A DNA stretch of 5,175 nucleotides from positions 1 through 5,175 of the forward strand of contig JBFFXF010000394.1 of assembly GCA_041569895.1 (NCBI GenBank). Reading direction: 5' to 3'. The translations under genes were made by a program, and so were the position numbers. Below are positions 1-5,175 of this stretch, one piece after another. Under the pieces are notes generated by a model that had not been told where the DNA came from, made no database searches, and was given only the letters and a program-made list of their open reading frames with translations. The DNA is from JBFFXF01 sp041569895. Its GTDB lineage: Bacteria > Planctomycetota > UBA8108 > JACQVS01. Positions within the stretch are counted from its first letter, which is position 1. Each line of letters opens with the position of its first letter.

Positions 1-1
1 G

Positions 2-442
2 CACGCGGCGATGGGCGTGCTCGTTCACCCGAGCTTCCGGGGCGAGCGGGCGAACGGCGTCGCGGTGACGGACGACATCCTCTACCAGACCCACGGCAAC
101 TACTACCTCAACACACAGGTCGGGGAGGACATGGTGACCAATCCGGAGGGGCAGTCGATCCCCGAGGAGATCCTCCTCGCCTGGTGGGCCGACGAGGGCC
201 ACGAGATCAGGCAGTACTCCAATCGGACGCCGGGCGAGCAGCGGATCCTCCAGACCGAGCACCTCGACTCGCTCAGGAAGTGCCTCAACAGGATCCACCA
301 CAAGTTCGCGCGGCTGTACGGGGTCGACCCGAACGCGCCGGGCTTCGCGATGGAGATCGAGTACAAGATCACCAGCGACGGAGCACTGCGGATCAAGCAG
401 GCGCGCCCGTGGGTGTTCGCGAGCGCGCCCGAGAAACCCTGA
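2..442 (+). CDS. PEP/pyruvate-binding domain protein, C-terminal end (5' end outside window)
   Basis: This is the last 146 codons of a gene entering from the left edge; the frame is open from base 2 (His-Ala-Ala before the first Met at base 11) to TGA at 440-442. The sequence matches the end of the ATP-grasp-like PEP/pyruvate-binding domain of pyruvate phosphate dikinases and PEP synthases: MGVLVHPSF, then ERANGVAVTDD, NTQVGEDMVTNPE and SIPEEILL, closing with the strand pattern EIEYKITSDG and LRIKQARPWV. In that family the domain binds ATP and transfers a phosphate to a histidine carrier domain. Here the protein stops about nine residues after the QARPW motif, so no phosphohistidine or PEP-binding TIM-barrel domain follows as it does in PpsA or PpdK. 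It is therefore more likely one of the large proteins with this domain at the C terminus, whose substrate is often unknown. The internal Met at base 11 is not taken as the start, because family homology continues to the window edge. The upstream domains cannot be seen. Confidence 0.88.
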   Translation, partial: HAAMGVLVHPSFRGERANGVAVTDDILYQTHGNYYLNTQVGEDMVTNPEGQSIPEEILLAWWADEGHEIRQYSNRTPGEQRILQTEHLDSLRKCLNRIHHKFARLYGVDPNAPGFAMEIEYKITSDGALRIKQARPWVFASAPEKP

Positions 443-464
443 CCGGAGGCGAACGAGCCTCCGG
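443..464. terminator. Perfect GC-rich hairpin between convergent genes, possible bidirectional terminator
   Basis: An 8-bp perfect inverted repeat, CCGGAGGC (443-450) and GCCTCCGG (457-464), encloses a six-base loop GAACGA. It begins at the base right after the + strand stop codon and lies 41 bases beyond the - strand stop. There is no T-run after it on the + strand and only a TTT on the - strand side, so it is not a canonical rho-independent terminator. A symmetric stem could act for both genes. A second palindrome, CCGGCGCCGG (461-470), overlaps its right arm and could compete for folding. The rest of the gap, 471-505, shows nothing. Confidence 0.5.
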
Positions 465-505
465 CGCCGGTCCTGCCTCGTCCCGATCCCCTCGCGAAGT
501 CCTGC

Positions 506-769
506 TCAGTCGCAGAGCGCGAACGCGGCACACTCCAGCTCGTCCGGCGTCGGGTCGACGCCGCACTCCCCGAACGGCGCCGGTGGCGCCGACTGTCCCA
601 GGAAGCGATATCCGAGGATGGCGATCGGGTCCGTGATGTCGAGCCTTCCGCTGTCGTCGATATCGGCCGCGTCGAGGCACGTCGGCGGATCGTCGCCGAG
701 GAACAGATGGCCGAGCAGCGTGGTGACGTCGGAGATGTCCACCGCGCCGTCGACGTTGACGTCGCCGCG
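506..769 (-). other. C-terminal dockerin type I-like repeat pair with cysteine tail
   Basis: Residues 1391-1477 carry two EF-hand-like calcium loops. Loop 1 has Asp1393, Asn1395, Asp1397, Asp1401 and Asp1404; loop 2 has Asp1426, Asp1428, Ser1430, Asp1434 and Asp1437. Each is followed by a hydrophobic helix with LG and FLG landmarks (LLGHLFLG, ILGYRFLG). Four cysteines (1421, 1459, 1470, 1476) occur here and could form two disulfides. The closing pattern ECGxDPTxDxLxC recurs, from general knowledge, at the ends of exported proteins in Planctomycetota and similar bacteria. It may anchor or sort the protein; no cohesin partner is visible, and a cellulosome role is unlikely. Confidence 0.85.
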
Positions 770-3700
770 CCGAAACTCGGTCTCCGGGACCTCGCCGGCG
801 ACGGTGACCGGGGCCGACCGATGGTGCGCCTCGACCTGGCGATCGTAGTACTCGAAGGCGCGACTGACCGGTCCCTCGGCGCGCACCGGGAAGAGCGCCA
901 CGAGCTGGAACGTGAACTTCAGCGGCTCGTCGCGCCTCAGCGAATCGATGTAGATGATCACCTTGCGTCCGGCGATCTCGAACCGGCTCACGAGACCCGC
1001 CTCGACGACCGCCTCGAGCGATGGGCGCACCGGTGCGAAGCCGGTCGGCACGCCGACGTCGGCGACGACCATGCCGGTCGCGTCCTTGAATCCGGTGTAG
1101 AGCAGTCGAACCGTGACGTCGAGGATGTCATCCACCTCGATCCCCTCGGTGTCGTACTCCACATCGATCAGCATGTTCCTCGGCGGCGGCAGCTCCTCGC
1201 CGGGCACGTTGAAGCGCTTCGCGACCTGGTAGCCGACGCTGCCGGTCCCCATCGCGCGCAGCGTCATCGGCCCGGGTGCGTCGATCGGCAGCCGGACGGT
1301 GTGCAGGACGTCGAAGTTGGCCGCGTCAACGCGCAGCGTCCAGAAGACCTCCTCGCCGGAGAGCAGGGTGACCTCCAGATCGAGGTCGCGATGCACCTTC
1401 CGCGCCGCCTCGAAGAGCGCCCGCAGCGCCACCACGGTGTCCTGCGTCGAGCCGCCGTACCCGCCGAGCGCGTTGCGCTGGGTCGACAGCCAGTCGATCG
1501 CCGCGCCGGCCTCCGGACGACCTGCGCCGCCGCTGGCCCGCAGCAGCGCCATGGCAGCGTAGCCGGTTGTCTCCACCGGGTACGGCTCCCAGTGGATGCC
1601 GACGCCGTCGTCGAGCGCGAGCTCGAGGAGACGATCGATGATGGCCTCGGCGACGGTCTCGAATCCGGGCACCTTGAGGAGCGCCACGGCCGCGATCGAC
1701 TGCGAGTAGGCGTCGTCGGCGACCTCGGTTCGCGTCGCCTCGAGGTACTCGGCCGCCCCGGCCAGCGTCTCGTGGACGTCCGCGGCGCCGAAGCCTCCCT
1801 CGGTGTAGTCCGCGAGCGCATTGGTGACGTAGGCGGTCATCGCGTAGATGTTCTCGAGCCCGCCGTCCATCTCCTTGTGGATCAAAAAGTCATCGGTCTG
1901 AAACGATCCGTCGAGACGACGCCGGGAGACCAGCATGGCGGCCGCGCGCTCGAGCACCGCCTCGTCGATGTCGCGCACCTCCCGGGCGCCCGAGAATGTC
2001 GACAGGACGAATGCCGTCAGCCAGAGGCTGCCGTCGGCGCCGCCGAACGCCGCGAACCCGCCGTCGTCGGTCTGGAACGTCAACTGACGCTGGTAGCCGA
2101 CGTTGACCAGGTACTCGGCCTCGGCGCGGATCTCGGGTGCGAGCTCGCCGATCTCGCGCAGGTACTTGAGCACCTCGATGTCGGGCGCCAGGAAGATCAT
2201 GTTTTGCTCGCCGCAGCCGTAGGGCATGCCGAGCAGATCGCTGACGCCGCTCATCGTCTGGGCGACGGGGCTCGGCGTGACGTTCAGGAAGGCGCGCTGC
2301 GATCCGCTCACCGCGAACGAGGGAAACGTCAGGTCGAGCGTCACCGGCGAGCTCTCCGCGGAGATCACGCCGTTCAGCACGTTCTCGACCGGAAGGCCCT
2401 CCGGCTCCACGAGGAGAGGACGCCGCACGGCATCGGACAGCTCCGAGCCGATCGCCGTGAGCTCGACGTCATGCCTCCCGAGCTGCGTCGGCCGAATGCC
2501 GAACGACACCGCGGTCGCCGACTGCGCCGGCACCGTCAGTGTCTCCTGAGACTCGCCGAGCAGCTCGTACCACTCGCCGCCGCCGAGCGTCAGCTGGACG
2601 GACTGCACCGCGTCGAGGTAGTTGAAGACGTCGACTTTCATCGCGAATTCCTCGCCGCGGGTCACGGCGGGCGGCAGCGTCGGTTCGACGAAGAAGTCCT
2701 GGAAGACGATCAGCTCGCCGTCGCCGAAGCCGATGCCGGCGCTCGAGCTGCCGACGGCGTTCAGCTTCCACCCGGTGATGCTGTCGGGCGCGGTGAGCGT
2801 CATGGTGGCGAATCCGTTATCGTCGGTCAGGAGCATGGGCTCCCAGACCCAGGTCTCCGGGAAGTACTGCCGCACGCGGACGTCGCCGGCGTCCGCCAGC
2901 TTCTCGCCTGCTCGCGGCGGCACGGCATCGACGTCCTCGAGCACCGCCCAGTCCAGGACGCCGCCCTCCGGGATGCGGATGTTGGAGCTCGCGGCGATGT
3001 CGAGGCCGACCTGGCGCAGCGTGTCGAGCGCGCCGAAGTTGCGCGGCGGACCGAAGAACCGGTCCGGCGCGAGGAGGCCGACGTCCACCTCGGGTGCTCC
3101 TCCGCCCCCCTCGTGGACCTCGACCTGTGGCTCGAGGAACCGCCGCTCGAGCTCGCCGAAGACCTCGGCGAGGTGCAGGCGCGCTCGCCCGAGCGCGAGC
3201 ACGGACTGGTCGACGACCGACAGGCCGATCATCGTCCGGTGTCCCGTGCCGGCGTCGATCACGAGCTCGACCTCCTCTCCCGGCTTGACCTCGTCACTCG
3301 CAAAGCTCGCGGACACGGCGATCGAACCGGCCGGCTCGACCTCCACCGCCACGGTATCGGCGACCACCTCGTTGAACGGGTTGATCTTGTAGGCGACGAC
3401 CTTCGCCTTCGGCATCATCTCGGGCGTTACCGTGACCGTGAAGGTGTCCGCCTCGCTGGCGTCGGAGAGCACCGTGCGCCCGCCGGCGTACACCTCGAAG
3501 AAGACGGTGCCGGGATCGGTCGACACCGCCGAGAACTGCACGGGGTCGCCGATGCGCACCGGTGCGTCCGCGCCGAGCCGCGTCAGCGAGAGGAAACTGC
3601 CGGCGCTCGAGTAGGCGCTGCCGATGCGGATCTCCGTCGTCGTCTTGCGCCCATCGCGCTCCGCCGTTGCCGTCAGCCGCGCGTAGGAGGTCTCCTGCGG

Positions 3701-4939
3701 AGGCTCCAGCACGAGCACACCGACGCCGCCCATCACGTCGACGTCCTGGCGCACCGTGCCGAGCGACTCGCCCCAGCGCCCGGAGTACGTCGTGGCCACG
3801 CGCACCACCTGGTCGAGCGGCTGCCCGTCGGGCGACTTGGCCGTGACGAGCACGGTGGCGGCGAGGCCGGGCTTCAGCGTGTCGGTGTCCGGGATCAGCC
3901 CGACGACGACCGGCGCGTTGACGATGGTCAGCATCTCGGTCACCGCCTGCGTCGTGCCGGTCGAATCGGTCACCGAGACGTCGACGCGCACGGAGCCCTG
4001 GCCGCCGCTCGTCGGCGTGCCCGCGACGAAGCCCGCCGCCGGGAGCGTGAACTCGAGCATTCCGCCCGAGAGCGCGCCCCCTGTCGCGGCGTACTCCTCC
4101 CAGACACCGACCCACCGCTGCGCGGTGATGCGGACGTCCCCATCGACGTCTTTCCCGAAGAAGAAGCGGGCGTTGACCGACCCGGTGATCTCCTGGTCGA
4201 CCAGCGCCCACATTCGCTCGAAGCCGACGCTCAAGTCGAAGCGCGGCAGCGTGTACTCCTCGACGCGGACGTCGCGAACCGACTCGACGCCCTCCGATCG
4301 CACGCGGATCTTCCAGACGCCGAAGTTGACCTCGCTGGCGAGGTCGAGCGAGAAGGGCGCGACGCCGAACTCGCCGGCGGTCAGCGACTCGCGGTGAACG
4401 CGGATCCCCCTGGCGTCGTGGATCGAGAGCTCGACCTCGCCGACAGCCGGCCTCAGCGCGTTGTCGACGAGCAGGACGCGTCCGAGGATCGTCTGGGACG
4501 GCCTGTAGATCGGCTTGTCGGTCTCGATGAGGACCGCGGGCGTTCGCGAGAGCGTCGCCGCGACTCGCAGTGGCTCCTCGACGCCGGCGACCTGCGCCTC
4601 GACGGTCACGCTGCCCGACTCGACGTTCGGCACGTCGAAGGGGACGTGGAGTCGACCCGACGGCCCGGTGTCCGCGCCGTCGAGAAGCGTGGCGATGACG
4701 TCGTCGCCGCGCAGCAGCCTGACGATGGCCGATCGGTCTATCGGCATCCGCGTCTCGTGGTCCAGCGTCGTCAGCGTGATCGCCGAGCGTCCCCCCGCGT
4801 GCAGCTCACGCGGCGCCACGAGAATTGCGGCGTCGTCGGCCCGCAGGCGGGGTGCGCCGCTGGAGAGGATCGACAGGGACAGGGTCGCTGCCGCGAGGAG
4901 CGACCGCCGCAGGAACCGTCTTGCTCGAGTCGGAAACAT
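506..4939 (-). CDS. Secreted alpha-2-macroglobulin/complement C3-like thioester protein with C-terminal dockerin-like tail
   Basis: This complete gene of 1,477 codons encodes an exported A2M-superfamily protein, expected to react covalently with attacking proteases or nearby surfaces outside the cytoplasm. Approximate domains are: signal peptide 1-34; MG1 37-134; MG2 135-235 (TDKPIYRPSQ); MG3 236-340, entered via VEEYTLPRFDL; MG4 341-445; MG5 446-540; MG6 541-740, split by a bait-like insertion (VVDQSVLAL before it, QYFPETWVWE after it); MG7 741-849; CUB halves about 850-890 and 1190-1258; thioester domain about 890-1190; receptor-binding-like MG8 1259-1378; dockerin-like pair 1391-1477. The thioester is PYGCGEQ with Cys909 and Gln912. 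His1021 in FLIHKEMDGG sits where C3 has its catalytic histidine, and STQDTVVAL near 1164 is also A2M-like. No lipobox is present, unlike E. coli YfhM. The start at 4939 is chosen for its signal peptide and a G-rich ribosome site; an in-frame GTG at 5104 would bury the signal. Family assignment is firm. The target (protease trapping or C3-like tagging) is inferred. Confidence 0.95.
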   Translation of the reverse strand: MFPTRARRFLRRSLLAAATLSLSILSSGAPRLRADDAAILVAPRELHAGGRSAITLTTLDHETRMPIDRSAIVRLLRGDDVIATLLDGADTGPSGRLHVPFDVPNVESGSVTVEAQVAGVEEPLRVAATLSRTPAVLIETDKPIYRPSQTILGRVLLVDNALRPAVGEVELSIHDARGIRVHRESLTAGEFGVAPFSLDLASEVNFGVWKIRVRSEGVESVRDVRVEEYTLPRFDLSVGFERMWALVDQEITGSVNARFFFGKDVDGDVRITAQRWVGVWEEYAATGGALSGGMLEFTLPAAGFVAGTPTSGGQGSVRVDVSVTDSTGTTQAVTEMLTIVNAPVVVGLIPDTDTLKPGLAATVLVTAKSPDGQPLDQVVRVATTYSGRWGESLGTVRQDVDVMGGVGVLVLEPPQETSYARLTATAERDGRKTTTEIRIGSAYSSAGSFLSLTRLGADAPVRIGDPVQFSAVSTDPGTVFFEVYAGGRTVLSDASEADTFTVTVTPEMMPKAKVVAYKINPFNEVVADTVAVEVEPAGSIAVSASFASDEVKPGEEVELVIDAGTGHRTMIGLSVVDQSVLALGRARLHLAEVFGELERRFLEPQVEVHEGGGGAPEVDVGLLAPDRFFGPPRNFGALDTLRQVGLDIAASSNIRIPEGGVLDWAVLEDVDAVPPRAGEKLADAGDVRVRQYFPETWVWEPMLLTDDNGFATMTLTAPDSITGWKLNAVGSSSAGIGFGDGELIVFQDFFVEPTLPPAVTRGEEFAMKVDVFNYLDAVQSVQLTLGGGEWYELLGESQETLTVPAQSATAVSFGIRPTQLGRHDVELTAIGSELSDAVRRPLLVEPEGLPVENVLNGVISAESSPVTLDLTFPSFAVSGSQRAFLNVTPSPVAQTMSGVSDLLGMPYGCGEQNMIFLAPDIEVLKYLREIGELAPEIRAEAEYLVNVGYQRQLTFQTDDGGFAAFGGADGSLWLTAFVLSTFSGAREVRDIDEAVLERAAAMLVSRRRLDGSFQTDDFLIHKEMDGGLENIYAMTAYVTNALADYTEGGFGAADVHETLAGAAEYLEATRTEVADDAYSQSIAAVALLKVPGFETVAEAIIDRLLELALDDGVGIHWEPYPVETTGYAAMALLRASGGAGRPEAGAAIDWLSTQRNALGGYGGSTQDTVVALRALFEAARKVHRDLDLEVTLLSGEEVFWTLRVDAANFDVLHTVRLPIDAPGPMTLRAMGTGSVGYQVAKRFNVPGEELPPPRNMLIDVEYDTEGIEVDDILDVTVRLLYTGFKDATGMVVADVGVPTGFAPVRPSLEAVVEAGLVSRFEIAGRKVIIYIDSLRRDEPLKFTFQLVALFPVRAEGPVSRAFEYYDRQVEAHHRSAPVTVAGEVPETEFRRGDVNVDGAVDISDVTTLLGHLFLGDDPPTCLDAADIDDSGRLDITDPIAILGYRFLGQSAPPAPFGECGVDPTPDELECAAFALCD
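806..1165 (-). other. Receptor-binding-like MG8 domain (A2M_recep type)
   Basis: Residues 1259-1378 resemble the C-terminal receptor-binding domain of animal A2M. Recognisable landmarks in order are VRLLYTGFKDATGM, VGVPTGFAP, VSRFEIAGRKVIIYIDSL, FPVRAEGP and FEYYD, followed by a stretch that leads into the tail. In vertebrate A2M this domain becomes exposed after protease trapping and binds the clearance receptor LRP1. A bacterium has no such receptor, so here it probably caps or gates the thioester domain. Confidence 0.8.
1850..1882 (-). other. C3-type catalytic histidine segment of the thioester domain
   Basis: His1021 (codon 1879-1877) lies in IHKEMDGGLEN, 112 residues after the thioester cysteine and just after DGSFQ. 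Human C3 has IHQEMIGG and C4B has IHRSMQGG at the same point, while human A2M has asparagine there. In C3 and C4B this histidine attacks the thioester to give an acyl-imidazole intermediate that favours transfer to hydroxyl groups. The residue and its context are seen directly; the chemistry is carried over from the family. Confidence 0.8.
2204..2224 (-). other. Intramolecular thioester motif PYGCGEQ
   Basis: Residues 906-912 encode PYGCGEQ, with Cys909 (codon 2215-2213) and Gln912 (2206-2204). In A2M, C3, C4 and insect TEPs these two side chains form the beta-cysteinyl-gamma-glutamyl thioester, which reacts with nucleophiles once the protein is activated. The flanks, MPYGCGEQNM and the following APDIEVLKYL, match the animal family closely. 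Both bond-forming residues are intact, so a working thioester is expected. Confidence 0.95.
2876..2968 (-). other. Bait-like insertion within MG6
   Basis: Residues 658-688 lie between NIRIP and VRQYFPETW, the interval that holds the protease bait in animal A2M. The stretch is about 31 residues and has no cysteines, so it is not a C3-type anaphylatoxin domain. It is rich in acidic residues, Ala, Pro and Gly, with possible trypsin-like cleavage points at Arg676, Lys680 and Arg688 and hydrophobic points near Trp664 and Leu667. A Gly-rich linker (HEGGGGAP, around residue 612) precedes it. Bait function is inferred from position. Confidence 0.55.
4838..4939 (-). other. Signal peptide of the A2M-like protein
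   Basis: Residues 1-34 show a basic n-region (RARRFLRR), a hydrophobic core (SLLAAATLSLSIL) and a likely signal peptidase I site after RLRA34, before DDAA. No cysteine occurs here, so the protein should be released rather than lipid-anchored. The run LRRSLL loosely resembles a twin-arginine motif, but it lacks the full S-R-R-x-F-L-K pattern. Sec export is the more likely route. Confidence 0.85.
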
Positions 4940-5175
4940 GGCACACCCCCAGGCGCCATCGGGCGCGCTCTGGCTTCGAAAAGCGTTGGTTTCGCTATAT
5001 AGCCCGACACGATTCTGAGAGGGCGTCTGGCCGGCGCTTCTCCGCCCTGGCCAAGTGCCCGGCTTCCCGGACCTCGCAGCGCTGGGACGGCGCCTTCGGT
5101 CCACAGCGGCGTTGCGCTCGCTCGGCGATACTCTCCGCTGTATCGACTCGCTCGCGCGCCTTGCTGCGAACCGAA
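4940..5175 (-). promoter_or_regulatory. Upstream region of the A2M-like gene, with a weak promoter candidate
   Basis: These 236 bases hold no gene I can support. The only AT-rich spot is the palindrome GCTATATAGC (4994-5003), about 55 bases before the start codon. On the - strand it offers TATATA as a rough -10 element, but no convincing -35 box lies 16-18 bases upstream. Farther out, a 6-bp inverted repeat, CGATAC (5126-5131) and GTATCG (5140-5145), lies between two copies of CTCGCTCG (5117-5124 and 5147-5154). This could be an operator or chance. One frame on each strand stays open to the right edge, but neither translation looks like a known protein. Confidence 0.3.
4946..4950 (-). promoter_or_regulatory. 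Probable ribosome binding site for the A2M-like gene
   Basis: Read on the - strand, GGGGG is followed by six bases (TGTGCC) and then the ATG at 4939. It can pair with the CCUCC anti-Shine-Dalgarno core using one G-U pair, at a normal spacing. It supports the 4939 start over the upstream in-frame GTG at 5104. Confidence 0.45.

Noticed and set aside
184..636. Other overlapping frames across the PEP/pyruvate-binding gene end and the dockerin-coding part
   Set aside because: They run through both real genes out of frame and translate to Arg/Pro/Ala-rich low-complexity sequence typical of GC-rich shadows.
443..4999. A + strand frame open for about 4.5 kb, opposite the A2M-like gene, with an ATG at 707 and a TAG at 5000-5002
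   Set aside because: Its codons are in exact register with the - strand gene. Stops there would need TTA, CTA or TCA codons in the real gene, and none is used, as is common at high GC. The translation is a low-complexity Arg/Asp/His/Ala-rich chain with no recognisable domain. Its first right-hand stop lies in the non-coding region upstream of 4939, which fits the chosen start.
4771..5010. Small - strand frame of 79 codons overlapping the start of the A2M-like gene
   Set aside because: It is out of frame with the real gene, lies over its signal peptide region and shows no recognisable domain or conserved motif.
4940..5104. In-frame N-terminal extension of the A2M-like gene by 55 codons, from a GTG at 5104
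   Set aside because: The extension is Arg/Ser/Pro-rich, would bury the signal peptide, and covers the AT-rich palindrome and the G-rich ribosome site. ATG at 4939 gives a textbook secretion signal.
5055..5175. Possible start of a + strand gene at GTG 5055, open to the right edge
   Set aside because: The 40 visible residues match nothing I know, there is no clear ribosome site, and open frames of this length are expected at this GC content.
2..5175. A functional link between the two genes
   Set aside because: They are convergent, share no promoter and belong to unrelated processes; nothing in the sequence supports a joint system.

Overview
The window is strongly GC-rich bacterial DNA carrying two convergent protein genes and one upstream control region. 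On the + strand (2-442) lies the 3' end of a gene whose product ends in a PEP/pyruvate-binding (pyruvate phosphate dikinase N-terminal type) domain. On the - strand (4939-506) lies one complete, very large gene for a secreted alpha-2-macroglobulin (A2M)/complement-like thioester protein of 1,477 residues. The two stop codons face each other across 63 bases that hold a perfect 8-bp hairpin. From 4940 to 5175 there is only the upstream region of the A2M gene.

The A2M-like protein is the centre of interest. It has a cleavable signal peptide without a lipobox, a full ladder of macroglobulin (MG) domains, a short bait-like insertion and the thioester motif PYGCGEQ (Cys909-Gln912). It also has a histidine (His1021) in the context used as catalytic histidine by complement C3 and C4B, and a C-terminal receptor-binding-like MG domain. 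Local motifs match animal A2M and C3 more closely than the classic E. coli YfhM type of bacterial macroglobulin. A two-repeat, calcium-binding dockerin-like tail with four cysteines follows directly. The result is a bacterial, calcium-tail-bearing, C3-like covalent trap, either for proteases or for surface tagging.

The C-terminal tail has paired D-x-N/D-x-D/S-G loops, LGxLFLG-type helices and an ECGxDPTxDxLxC ending. I associate this style with exported proteins of Planctomycetota and a few other large-genome environmental bacteria, so a planctomycete is my best guess. That is inference from tail style and GC content only; no phylogenetic marker gene is present.

I see no operon partner for the A2M gene. 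The E. coli-type neighbour (penicillin-binding protein 1C) is absent, and the convergent PEP/pyruvate-binding gene has no evident functional link. No RNA genes, CRISPR arrays, insertion sequences or attachment sites were found.
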